Positions 9,228-20,062 of a DNA stretch of 64,000 nucleotides are shown here, in pieces. Under the pieces are notes generated by a model, which saw only the letters and a program-made list of their open reading frames with translations, had not been told where the DNA came from and did not search any database. Within the stretch, counting starts at the first letter, position 1. Every line of letters begins with the position of its first letter. The stretch is from NCBI RefSeq assembly GCF_932294415.1, contig NC_065535.1:91714862-91778861 (forward strand), written 5' to 3'. Source of the DNA: Quercus robur. Taxonomy: Eukaryota > Streptophyta > Magnoliopsida > Fagales > Fagaceae. The position numbers and the translations under genes were made by a program.

Positions 9228-11916
9228 ATGGTTAAATTAAGAAAATTGGTTAATACTGAAGAGGCGATGGAAAAGTTCATCGTCAATTATAGGATTCCCC
9301 CCAACGTAAGTCTAAGGCACTGTAAGATGGGGGAGTGGCATCTTCTGAGAAGGACGGGGGAGGTGGTAATTCTCATTCTCGTCTTCGTAGAGGGGGGTAT
9401 GAGAATTCCCATGGGGCCGGTAATGAAGAGTTACCTTAGGCATTTCCGATTAGCTCCCACCCAGTGCGCTGCCAACATGTTTAGGATTCTGGGTTGTGTG
9501 AATGCCTTAAACGAAAAAATGGGGCTAAGACTAACCCATCATGACATAAATTGGTGCTACAATCTCCAAAATTTGAAGGACAAATCCTACTACATGAAGA
9601 CGAGAGATGATAGGGTTCGACTAATCCAGTGCCTCCCCGACTCCAACAAGAGGTTGAATAAGGACTTTTTTATCGTATTCGGAGAATGGCATGATGGCCT
9701 TTCATGCCCAATGGTGAAGGGAGAACCAGGTGGGGTATAGAGAGTAGACGGTTGCCAATCCTTTGCGCCATTTTAATTTGGTGTGGTTCGGTTACTAACC
9801 ATGTACATGCCTCTTTTTGCAGATCCAAACACCTTTCACCGACACTTTCATCTGGTTAACCGGGTTGATTTGGAGACTGTTCTTCAAGCGGCAGTTTTTG
9901 TAAATGACGAGGATGGTCAAGTCAGAGCCGTTCAAAAAATCTTACGGTACGATCCCATTCAGAAGTCATTTGCCGACCCAAAGCACGTGGTCAGCGCTAA
10001 CCATCATCGGCTTCCGAAAATTACTATAGTCGAACAAGGGTTTTTGATCTCCGAAGGATCTCCTATCCAAGAGGGCATCCCATTGGTGGACTCTTCGTCG
10101 TCTCATCAGGCAACGGAGGATGAAGGTAATTTGGGTCTGTCCGAGGAGGGTTTTGGGGCATTTGACCAAGTTGACCCATCTGAGGATCCTTCTGGTGATC
10201 TGGGTGACCCTGACTTGTCCGAAGCAGAACTATTGTCAGTAGGAACATCCTCCCGAACCGAGATGGGTCTTAAGAGAAAGCCCCCAACCGGCTTATTCGA
10301 CCTCATCGAGGGTCAGCTGGGGAAGGGTGCACAAGGAAAACCGTAATCCAACGCTCCAACTCCACCACCTCAGCCCCAACCCGTCCAAACCAGGTCCTCC
10401 TCTACTAAGTCGCAACCACAATCTCCCTATCCCAAACTTCCTGCTCCTTCCCAATCAGCTCTGCCTCCTCGGTCGGAGCCCATTGACTCAAAGAGAAAGA
10501 GGAGTCCCAAGGGTAAGGAGCCCATGGATGGGGGAAAGTCCTAATCCTCTCAGGAGAGGGATGAAGCCCCGTGAGTTCAGAAACAGTTAAAGCTTGGGCA
10601 CCAAAGCAAGGGGAAAGGGATCGAAACCCAATCCACCCAAAGCAAAGGGAAAGGGACCAAAACCTAATCCACGCCGAGTGCTTAGCTTCCCGCCCCAATA
10701 CTCCACGAGGAGCCATTGCTGGAAAACGCGTCTATGAGGGACCTTGGAGACGGCGATGGCGGTTATGTGGCCGACGCGTTAGGGAGAACCATGCTGCTTC
10801 CTACTGATGTGGAAGAGTTGAAGAATATGAGGATGCAGGAGGTTTTCCTCAGCGCGAAGAGGTACTTGGGTATGGTAAGACTCTTGAAACCTAAGACTCT
10901 ATCAACTCTTGCTCCCAGATTTTCATTCACAATGTATTTGTCTCACTCGACAGGCTATCCAGGCCACCTATAGGATGGAGGAAGAAGTTAAGGGGCAGAG
11001 CAAGACCGCAGAGCTTGAGCGCGATAAACGTATTGATACTGCGCGAACCCTTAAAAAGTCTAAGGCTGACCTCGCGAAGGCTAGGGAGGACTTAAAGGAG
11101 GCTGCCCGAGCTAGGGATAGTGCCGGGACAGGTTTGACTGGTGCCCAAAAACAGGCCGAGGAACAGACAAAGCGCCTACTTGCTGCCGAGGAGCAATTGC
11201 AGATTGCTAAGGAGCAGATCAGCGATTTAAAGAAGCAACTGATCGAGGCAAATAATTCTAAAGGCGTGGTGGAATTTGCCAAGGACGAAACCGTAAGGGC
11301 CAAGCAGGAGGCTGAGTTTGCCATAACTGAGGCCAAAGTTGCTAGGGACAAGGCCGAGGAGGAGGGTTACGAGGCGGGGGTGGCTGAAACCCAGGCCTCC
11401 CTTAAAGTTCAAATCCCTGAAGTATGCAAGTTATACTGCTCCCAGGTTTGGGAAGAGGCCTTCAAACGAGCTAGGGTGGAAGCTTCGTTCGACTTGTGGA
11501 AGGCGGAGAGCATATTTTATCCTCCAGCCATTCGTGAGACCGCCTCCGCCAGCTCCGAGGCTATGAGCGATCCACACGAGGCAAGGGTTGCTCAGTCAGA
11601 AGCTACTCAAATCACCATCCCTCCTAGCGAGTCGACTGAAGGAAGAGAGCCTCATGATGCGACGGAAGCACCTGGAGGTCTGAATCCCGAAATGGCTAAA
11701 GAGGGTGCCGAGCCTACGGTCAGTGCTCAGATCTCTGGTGCCGAGGAGCCAGCCATCTATGTTCAGCCCCTACAAACCATTCCCCTCACTGATGTCCCCA
11801 AGAGCATCAAAACTGATCTTGCCCAGCCTTCCCGAGAAAGGGATGTCTCCCAGGGCCCCGAAGCTAGTCCTGCTCAGCCTTCCCATGATGTGGCCAAAAC
11901 GAAATTGAAGAAGTAG
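9228..11916 (+). pseudogene. Antisense three-exon gene within the LTR element, broken in the middle exon
   Basis: Three exons fit by frame and splice sites: 9228-9729, 9823-10874 and 10954-11916, with introns CAG/GTGGGG...TTTGCAG and ATG/GTAAGA...GACAG. The product would be about 838 residues: an N-terminal globular domain with FVEGGMRIPMGP and LAPTQCAANMFRIL, an acidic then Pro/Ser/Lys-rich linker, a MRDLGDGDGGYVADALGRTM block, and a long Ala/Glu/Lys coiled coil (about 10980-11400) with an acidic tail. Five stops (10344, 10542, 10572, 10665, 10683) cluster in the linker; most look like Gln or Arg codons changed by C-to-T. The N-domain motif resembles that of the antisense gene at 4377-6348. 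Function unknown. Codon use is GC-richer than the flanks. Confidence 0.72.
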
Positions 11917-12284
11917 GAGCCCTGGCCAATCTTTGTATTTGTTTCTAACTTAATTATTAACTAGTTTCCCTTTTGTTTTGAAAACTTTATAGTTTGCTTG
12001 TAGTTGAACTTATTGACCACATCTATGAAATTCTTTTCTTTCTTTTTCCTTTAAATTACATGTTAGTTGCCCTTGCCGATACTTACTATTGCTACGAATC
12101 TCATGATTTTTGAACTAGTTATCTTAACATGTGTGAATGATTGTGCATATGATATATTTGGGATCATATCCCGGAATTCTAACTTACCCGTGCCAATAGG
12201 GCGTTAAACTTGTGTCTGAACATACTTCTGGGGAGATATAGGCATCATCCGAGATGTCATGTATATTGTTAGGCCGAGCCTGGT
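11917..12284. other. Spacer between antisense gene and tandem array
   Basis: AT-rich sequence directly after the antisense gene, probably including its 3' untranslated region. No second gene or repeat is seen. Confidence 0.5.
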
Positions 12285-12925
12285 ATCTAGATTTCCTTTA
12301 AGTAGTCGGTTTCCCCATAGGCTTGAGTTCGAGGACCATGCAATACCTTGATTCTGTCCAAAACTTAGATTTCCTTTAAGTAGTTGGTTTTCCCATAGGT
12401 TTGAGTCCGAGGACAATGCAATACCTTGGTTCTGTCCAAAATTTAGATTTCCTTTAAGTAGTTGGTTGCCCCATAGGTTTGAGTCCAAGGACCATGCAAT
12501 ACCTTGGTTCTGTCCAAAACTTAGATTTCCTTTAAGTAGTTGGTTTCCCAATAGGTTTGAGTCCGAGAACCATGCAATACCTTGGTTCTGTCCAAAACTT
12601 AGAATTTTCTTTAAGTAGTTAGCTTCCCCATAGGTTTGAGTCCGAGGACCATGCAATACCTTGGTTCTGTCAAAAACTTAGATTTCCTTTAAGTAGTTGG
12701 TTTCCCCATAGGTTTGAGTCCGAGGACCATGCAATACCTTGGTTCTGTCCAAAACTTAGATTTCCTTTAAGTAGTTGGTTTCCCCATAGGTTTGAGTCCG
12801 AGGACCATGCAATACCTTGGTTCTGTCCAAAACTTAGAATTTTCTTTAAATAGTTGGTTTCCCCATAGGTTTGAGTCCGAGGACCATGCAATACCTTGGT
12901 TCTATCCAAAACTTAGAATTTTTTT
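12285..12925 (-). repeat. Tandem array, about 8 copies of a 78-bp unit
   Basis: The anchor TTCTGTCCAAAACTTAG recurs every 78 bases from about 12352 to 12915. Read on the minus strand, the unit contains TTTTGGACAGAACCAAGG, TGGTCCTCGGACTCAA and GGGGAAACCAACTACTT. These are the words of the 80-bp unit at 15050-16890 in the next element, so the two arrays are related. It lies near the element's 5' LTR, in the leader. Confidence 0.9.
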
Positions 12926-13147
12926 TAAGTTTCGAGGATTAGCCCTCGGCCAAGGTGTGGGGCGTTGACCTGACGATGGAAGCCCCTAAAACTGCTCGTG
13001 CCATTGGTGCTTCGAAGCGTAGCCCCTAGTGGAACTTTATATTAAGGCAACAACAACAGGTTGTTAGAAGTGATGGAGGGGCTTTCGCAGGCCCTTATTT
13101 GACAGGAGCTTGATCCTACCACCACATGTACCAACGCACAAGCCTTT

Positions 13148-13165
13148 CCCACAGACGGCGCCAAT
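13148..13165 (-). promoter_or_regulatory. Primer binding site of the minus-strand element
   Basis: On the minus strand, directly after the LTR end ...CCTTACA, comes ATTGGCGCCGTCTGTGGG. TGGCGCCGT matches the complement of the 3' end of plant tRNA-Asp as I recall it. The same site follows the LTR at 14801. Confidence 0.8.
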
Positions 13166-13897
13166 TGTAAGGACTCAATTTGTAACGACCCCAAAATGAT
13201 ATTGGGTTCGCACATTAAGGGCCCAAACAATATAATTTGTAAAGCGTGGGTTTGAAAGGCTAGGCCTTGGTCACCGGACGATGGTTAGCCATGGTACTCA
13301 TGATAGACACGTAAAGACGAGCTAAGGTTGTCCGTGGATCTTGTCCATGAAGCTTAATGTTCTTATTCTTCCTTTCCCTTTTTTGGGTACCCTGGTTTTT
13401 TGGCCTCCTTCTTCTTGGCGCATAAGCCTTTACATTATATAGCCCTTCTCGGTTGATCCTGACCCTCCATTTGTTGATCAGGCAGATACCTATTCGAGTA
13501 CCTGTCCCATCAGCCGCCTCCCCCTACTTTCTGTTAGTTGCAATAACCGAAACCACACTGTTCAGGAGTCTTTTCCCATTAAAATGGCTAGGACGTTTGT
13601 GGGCGCATTCAATGCGAAAGTGACGTCTTTAACTCTTTTCCTTGAACCGCTCCCACTCTGTACCCCCATGTGAGTCCCATTCTACACGCCTTTTCTTCTG
13701 GGGGCGCTTTGGAGGCTGCCTTTGACGACATGTCGCTCTTCCCTTTGAAGTCTTGGGATGCCGAGGACAGGGTCATCCTCGGCTGCATCTCTAGGCCATT
13801 TGGTCTTTCACTACTGGTCTTCGGCAACTACTCTCCTCGGTACGGGCCCTGAGTCCTAATGGAAAGTGGGCCAGGTCATAAATTCTCTGGCCCCACA
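13166..13897 (-). repeat. 5' LTR (right copy) of the minus-strand LTR element
   Basis: In element orientation it starts TGTGGGGCC at 13897 and ends CCTTACA at 13166. A minus-strand TATA box (GGGCTATATAATG) lies near 13434-13446. It is followed by the target duplication CAGAA. Confidence 0.87.
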
Positions 13898-13902
13898 CAG
13901 AA

Positions 13903-14154
13903 CTTTAAAGAAAGTTCACAATTCTAAACATAGTTTACACAATTTTGCAAATACACAACTTCAAAGAAAGTTCACAATTCTAAACGTTCAAATTCAAAAT
14001 ACACAAATTTTAAGGAACACAATTTTGTACACAATTATTTAATATTCAAAGCATATAAGGTTGTATAAAATTTTGTACCAATTTTTCAATGAATGTACAG
14101 AATTATGTAATTCAAAGTACATAAAATTTCAATTTTATATAAATTTTATATATT
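13903..14154. other. AT-rich pre-insertion DNA between the two complete LTR elements
   Basis: About 250 bases of irregular repeats such as ACACAATTTTG, TTCACAATTCTAAAC and ATAAAATTTCAATTTTATA. No gene is seen. It is continuous in style with 7900-7960 and with sequence after 20709. Confidence 0.6.
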
Positions 14155-14159
14155 AAATG

Positions 14160-14801
14160 TGTGGGGCCCAACAATTTATGGGCCAGGCCCACTTATTCAT
14201 GGGGAGCCCTAAGGCCCAAGCCGAAGAAGGTTATAGTCCAAACTCAATAACGTAAAGCACAAATTGGCCCGGAGAAACAGCCGAGAACAGTGCAGTCCTC
14301 GGCTGACCCAAAGCTCCACCAAGAAGAGGGGCAAAAACGGTATAGGGACAAACTTGAAAGGAAATCTAAAATATCTAGGAAAGACTGCCCTTACTACCTT
14401 CCCCATACATAGCTCTGCACCTAACAGAGCCGTACTCTTTAGCTTTATCAACCACTCCCAACAACTTTGGTCTTGGACTGACGGGACAAGTATCAGTCTT
14501 GGAAAGGTCGACCCTACACGTGGACGAAGGAAAGTGAACGCAGGCTAGTATAAAAGAAAAAATAAGTAATCTGGAGAGGAGGCTAGGAAGACTGGCCAAA
14601 AAGGAAGGGCCTCCCAGTCCACCTCCAGGAGAAGGACTCCAAGGGTGAAGACACCTCGATCACATATGAGCACCACAAAAACCCACCGCTGGGTAACCGA
14701 GGCCTAGACTTTCGAACCCACTCTCTACAAATGATATTGTCTGGGCCCATTCACGTGCGAACCCAACACTACGGCAGTTCGTTGCAGAACGTGTCCCTAC
14801 A
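14160..14801 (+). repeat. 5' LTR of the plus-strand LARD-like element
   Basis: Starts TGTGGGGCCC and ends GTGTCCCTACA. CTACACGTGGACGAAGG and a TATA-like AGTATAAAAG near 14548 mark the promoter region. By eye it differs from the right LTR at about 14 of 642 positions, nearly all transitions. Confidence 0.92.
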
Positions 14802-14820
14802 ATTGGCGCCGTCTGTGGGA
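14802..14820 (+). promoter_or_regulatory. Primer binding site
   Basis: ATTGGCGCCGTCTGTGGGA directly follows the LTR. The TGGCGCCGT core suits a tRNA-Asp primer. It is identical over this stretch to the site of the neighbouring minus-strand element. Confidence 0.82.
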
Positions 14821-15049
14821 AAGGCTTGCGCGTTAGCTCGAGCGGCGGTGGAGTTGAGCTTCTGTCGAACAAGGGTCTACGACGATGCCTTTATGACCGG
14901 CGACACATTGTTGTTATTCCGACACAAGTTCCCACTAGGGGCTATGCCTCGTAATGCCAGTGGCATGGCAAGTCTAGGGGCTTTAAACATCAAGCTAGCT
15001 TCCCCCACCTTATTCGAGGAGCTAACCTTTAGGAAGTAGATAAATTAAA

Positions 15050-16890
15050 AAACAGAATACAAGTTTTGGACAGAACCAAGGCCTTGTATGGTCCTCGGAC
15101 CCAAGCCTCTGGGGAAACCAACTACTTACAAAGACAATACAAGTTTTGGACAGAACCAAGACCTTGTATGGTCCTCGGACCCAAGCCTCTGGGGAAACCA
15201 ACTACTTACAAAGACAATACAAGTTTTGGACAGAACCAAGGCCTTGTATGATCTTCGGACCCAAGCCTCTGGGGAAACCAACTACTTACAAAGACAATAC
15301 AAGTTTTGGACAGAACCAAGGCCTTGTATGGTCCTCGGACCAAGCCTCTGGGGAAACCAACTACTTACAAAGACAATACAAGTTTTGGACAGAACCAAGG
15401 CCTTGTATGGTCCTCGGACTCAAGCCTCTGGGGAAACCAACTACTTACAAAGACAATACAAGTTTTGGACAGAACCAAGGCCTTGTATGGTCTTCGGACC
15501 CAAGCCTCTAGGGAAACCAACTACTTACAAAGACAATACAAGTTTTGGACAGAACCAAGGCCTTGTATGGTCCTCAGACACAAGCCTCTGGGGAAACCAA
15601 CTACTTACAAAGACAATACAAGTTTTGGACAGAACCAAGGCCTTGTATGGTCTTCGGACCCAAACCTCTGGGGAAACCAACTACTTACAAAGACAATACA
15701 AGTTTTGGACAGAACCAAGGCCTTGTATGGTCCTCGGACCCAAGCCTCTGGGGAAACCAACTACTTACAAAGACAATACAAGTTTTGGACAGAACCAAGG
15801 CCTTGTATGGTCCTCGGACCCAAGCCTCTGGGGAAACTAACTACTTACAAAGACAATACAAGTTTTGGACAGAACCAAGGCCTTGTATGGTCTTCGGACC
15901 CAAGCCTCTAGGGAAACCAACTACTTACAAAGACAATACAAGTTTTGGACAGAACCAAGGCCTTGTATGGTCCTCAGACCCAAGCCTCTGGGGAAACCAA
16001 CTACTTACAAAGACAATACAAGTTTTGGACAGAACCAAGGCCTTGTATGGTCTTCGGACCCAAGCCTCTGGGGAAACCAACTACTTACAAAGACAATACA
16101 AGTTTTGGACAGAACCAAGGCCTTGTATGGTCCTCGGACCCAAGCCTCTGGGGAAACCAACTACTTACAAAGACAATACAAGTTTTGGATAGAACCAAGG
16201 CCTTGTATGGTCTTCGGACCCAAGCCTCTGGGGAAACCAATTACTTACAAAGACAATACAAGTTTTGGACAGAACCAAGGCCTTGTATGGTCCTCGGACC
16301 CAAGCCTCTGGGGAAACCAACTACTTACAAAGACAATACAAGTTTTGGACAGAACCAAGGTCTTGTATGGTCCTCGGACCCAAGCCTCTGGGGAAACCAA
16401 CTACTTACAAAGACAATACAAGTTTTGGACAGAACCAAGGCCTTGTATGGTCCTCGGACCCAAGCCTCTGGGGAAACCAACTACTTACAAAGAGAACACA
16501 AGTTTTGGACAGAACCAAGGCCTTGTATGGTCCTCGGACCCAAGCCTCTGGGGAAACCAACTACTTACAAAGAGAATACAAGTTTTGGACAGAACCAAGG
16601 CCTTGTATGGTCCTCGGACCCAAGCCTCTGGGGAAACCAACTACTTACAAAGACAATACAAGTTTTGGACAGAACCAAGGTCTTGTATGGTCCTCGGACC
16701 CAAGCCTCTGGGGAAACCAACTACTTACAAAGACAATACAAGTTTTGGACAGAACCAAGGCCTTGTATGGTCCTCGGACCCAAGCCTCTGGGGAAACCAA
16801 CTACTTACAAAGACAATACAAGTTTTGGACAGAACCAAGGCCTTGTATGATCCTCGGACCCAAGCCTCTGGGGAAACCAACTACTTAAAA
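15050..16890 (+). repeat. Tandem array, 23 copies of an 80-bp unit
   Basis: The anchor AAGTTTTGGACAGAACCAAG recurs at 15060, 15140, 15220, 15300, 15379 and then every 80 bases to 16819, giving 23 copies by count. One unit is 79 bp. Copies are nearly identical, differing mainly at TCCTCGGA/TCTTCGGA-type positions. The unit has no stop in any plus-strand frame, which creates open stretches of up to 350 codons; because 80 is not a multiple of 3, the reading phase rotates through the array, so these are not taken as genes. It lies in the element leader after the primer site. Confidence 0.95.
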
Positions 16891-18365
16891 GGAAAAACTA
16901 CGTTACGTAGACCTTAGAATCTCCCCGAGGAAAACTCTCCATTAACAATTGGGTTAATCCCTGAACTACACGGATTCTCTAGTTTGCCCTCGGATCCTCG
17001 ACACCAAAGGGACCAGTACGGAATGGAGCAACATGTTTCCAAAAGCATAATCGAAGTCATTCAATGCCCGGTCACCCCCTCGGATGAATTATTTAGAATT
17101 TATCGTTCTCGGACAGTATTCTCGCACTTATTACAGAACTTTCAACCGTTATCTCGGTTAGTTTCCTAAGTTTAACTTACTATGAATTGTTATTATTATG
17201 CCTGGTAGTGTCGGTAAATTAGAATTAGTTGGATTGTGTTTCAAGGGTTCTTGCTCTAAATATCGCTGAGGAGAAACACACACATGGAGCACACCCATTC
17301 ACAAAGTGGTGTTGCCAAAAGAACAGTATTCAAAACAAGTAAATAAATTTCCATTTTTACTAAAACAAAGAAATAGTACAGCGTACAATGAAAAGCTGGA
17401 ATCAGCTTATGTCAAAGCTCACTACATAATTGAAAAGGAAGATACAAGAGAATAAGACAAAGCCGAAAAGGCAGTACAGACGAGAGGTTGGCTTCTAAAG
17501 CTAACCACATAACCAAAAAGAAAGATACAAGAGAATAAGATAAAGCCGATGAAGTGGCACAGAGGAGAGGTTGGCTACTGCTCCAAGACCTTGTTCTTCC
17601 TCAATGCTTTTACATGCCCATAACTCAGGCAGCAAAAGAAACCCAACTTGAGCCTCACACCGCTGAAGGAAAGGTGCAGGGAATCGGAAGTCGAGGAGCC
17701 TTCACCAAAAATTTGCCTGCGACAGGGCAGAGGCAATGATGGTGGAGAATCTTTCTTCTGACACACCAAAATTCTGGCATGAACAAAACCTGCTTCGGAT
17801 TTTGACTAAAAGAGGGAGAAACACCCTTTCCCCCTCTGTCGAAGCGGAATGTTCTCTTGAATTTATGCTTCCTTTGCCCGTACCTCACTATTCTGAGTCT
17901 CAGGAGGACACGGCGCCTCTGTGGCGGAGAGAGTTCCTTCTCCCCAACCCTCGCCTCAAACATGTTATGCTAAGGGGGGATAGCACTGGAAACTGAAGGA
18001 TTGGTGCGTAGGTGAAGCAACTTTCTCTCCTATTTATTTAAAAAGATAAGGTGGTGGCATTTAATTCATGCAGCGTCCCAAGGAACGCTACAGACAAAAT
18101 GGCTCCGGCTCAATCTCCAACGCCACCTGCGACCATGGGATTAAAGGAGTCTCGGGAAGGTGCACCTCGAACACTGGGACGCCAAAAAATACCGCGTGAC
18201 CAAAGACTACAGAAATACCTCTTAACTTGTGGGCCTAGTGAATTCGCGGCCCAGGCCTGTTCTGCATGGGGGCCAAGGGACAACGGCCCACGCCGAGGAA
18301 TAGCCGTTGCCGAGGACAACCTACTGCTCGGCACCTCGCGGAATACCTGAGGAAAGGGAGAAACT
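16891..18365. other. Internal non-coding segment of the LARD-like element
   Basis: It holds an imperfect two-copy repeat of about 85 bases (about 17410-17575, with GAAGATACAAGAGAATAAGA in each) and otherwise unique sequence. Short open frames on both strands do not resemble gag, pol or the antisense genes of the neighbouring elements. Confidence 0.6.
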
Positions 18366-18369
18366 GAAC

Positions 18370-18560
18370 TATAGCCTTCGGACTCAAGCCTATGGGGAAA
18401 CCAACTACTTGGATGACAAAACTAGGTTTTGGACAGAACCAAGGCGTTGCAAAGTCCTCGGACTCAAGCCTATGGGGAAACCAACTACCTGGATGACAAA
18501 ACTAGGTTTTGGACAGAACCAAGGCGTTGCAAAGTCCTCGGACTCAAGCCTATTGGGACG
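18370..18560 (+). repeat. Short second array related to the 80-bp unit
   Basis: Two full copies and one partial copy of an 80-81-bp unit start at about 18379, 18460 and 18540. They contain GGTTTTGGACAGAACCAAGG and CTATGGGGAAACCAACTAC, as in the main array, but with a GGATGACAAAACTA segment in place of TACAAAGACAATACA. Confidence 0.87.
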
Positions 18561-18599
18561 CCCACTACTCGGATGGGGAAAACCCTCGGCTCAAATACT

Positions 18600-20040
18600 G
18601 TAAAATGTTAAGGCCGATAAAAGTGTTAGGATGATGGTGGGACGCCCCACTATTCGGTAGCCTACGGGGGCTGTTCATTCTTGCGGGTGATATGTCTTCG
18701 GATGATTACTTCCTACACCGCATAGAGCATCCAGTTCTAATCTCGGCATTGTTTTGGGTAAGTATCGTTATTCACAGATAGGCATTGTTGTGTCAAATAA
18801 TTCTATTAAAGTTATGGTGACGTCTTTTTATTAGCAAGTATTTTGACCTTAGTTGTCATTGATTCAAATGCTATATTATTGTGCCGAGCAGCGCTTGTAA
18901 ACTTGTAAACATAGAAACAGAACATGCGAAGTAAAATAATAACAATTTTTATTAATATGAAAAATTATTACAATGTACAAAGAGGGGCTTAAACAAGCCT
19001 ATACAAAAGGTGAACTGCCGAAGCAACAATAATGTCCGCAATACAGATAAGTAAACAGTCAGGTGTCTTTTAAACTCGTCTTCAAAGTCTCTTCAATCTC
19101 TGCCTCAGTATTGCTCATATTGAGAGAAGAACCTTCTTTAGAAAAAGATGAAGGAGAAGGAAGAAGAAGATGGAGGAGATGAATGAGGAAGATGGAGGAG
19201 ATGAATGAGGAAGATGGAGGACATGAGTAAAAGAAGGAGGAGAAGAAGAGGGAAAAGATGAGAAGGAAGAAAGAGAGGCAAAGGGAAGCGCTAGTGAACG
19301 AAGAGAGGAAGAAGCAAGGGCACTTAGTCCCTGCCCCAGTCCTGACTCCTAACAGACTGGTGTCATGTTAGATATGCTCATGAGGGAGCGGGTGGTACTG
19401 ATAATGTGTGTCCTCGGCTCAGTCATGCCGAAAGTGTGACGTGACGAGCCCTTGCTTCGGATTTTGGCTGAAAGAAAGGCGAGACAAATCTTGAGTCTCC
19501 GCCATCCTTGCCCTGACCGAGCCATTTCGAGCTTCGTTAGAACATGGTGTTTCTAGGAGGGGAATGGTTTTTTCATTGCTTATCACTACGGTGAGTGTGT
19601 TTCAGGTTAAGGTATAACCGTAGAGTAAAAGTAAACTCCGGAAGGAATCTAAGGGTTTCGAATTTTGGGGGGATTAAAGGGATTCATCTGTGGGAGAAAC
19701 AACTCTTGTTTCTTCTCTTTATATAGGGGACGAAGAGGAGAGTACTTAATGTGTTCAGATCTCTAAGGAAATCTGCAAACAAAGATACGCCTGTTTCATT
19801 CCCCCACGCCATCAAAAACCGTTGAATCTGGGAGGTCTCGTAAAGGGAAGATATTAAAGACGCGCTTCGGATAACCAAACGGCATAAACGCATCGTGCGC
19901 AAATTAAGGGGAATATCTTGTAGACCGGTACACTCCCTGGGCAGGTGAAGAGTCGCCAGCGTCAGTCAAGGGATGAATTAAATGAGCCATAATAAAGGCT
20001 CGGTATTACCAAAACCCCCCTCTCCAACCAGGATGTTGGA
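18600..20040. other. 3' internal non-coding segment of the LARD-like element
   Basis: It includes a purine-rich stretch with tandem ATGGAGGAGATGAATGAGG words (about 19165-19225). No recognisable protein domain occurs on either strand. The region where an antisense gene would be expected shows only short unrelated frames. Confidence 0.6.
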
Positions 20041-20045
20041 CAGCA

Positions 20046-20062
20046 GGGTTTTGAGGGGCTAT
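20046..20062 (+). promoter_or_regulatory. Polypurine tract before the 3' LTR
   Basis: GGGTTTTGAGGGGCTAT abuts the LTR start TGTGGGG at 20063 and matches the tract of the element at 7966-13897. Confidence 0.75.

Larger units (their letters stand above)
7966..13897 (-). mobile_element. Complete non-autonomous LTR retrotransposon (LARD-like) with only an antisense gene
   Basis: Two LTRs of about 724 and 732 bp are flanked by the perfect 5-bp target duplication CAGAA (7961-7965 and 13898-13902). The element reads on the minus strand: the primer binding site adjoins the right LTR, the purine-rich tract adjoins the left LTR, and a TATA box on the minus strand lies in the right LTR. Internally, in element order, come a leader with eight 78-bp tandem repeats, a spacer, and a spliced gene on the opposite (plus) strand. 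No gag, protease, reverse transcriptase or integrase is seen on either strand, so it must borrow proteins, plausibly from a Tat element. Confidence 0.88.

Noticed and set aside
12204-12909. Minus-strand repetitive frames of 150 and 79 codons
   Set aside because: Translation of the 78-bp leader array, not a gene.
15050-16890. CRISPR-like regular array
   Set aside because: Units are contiguous 80-bp repeats without variable spacers, in a plant retrotransposon.
15066-16917. Overlapping open frames of 121-350 codons in the 80-bp array
   Set aside because: They are products of a stop-free repeat unit read in rotating phases inside a retrotransposon leader; no domain and no codon bias.
17554-17963. 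Open frames in the LARD-like element considered as an antisense gene
   Set aside because: They lack the N-domain motif, coiled coil and splice structure seen in the neighbouring elements.
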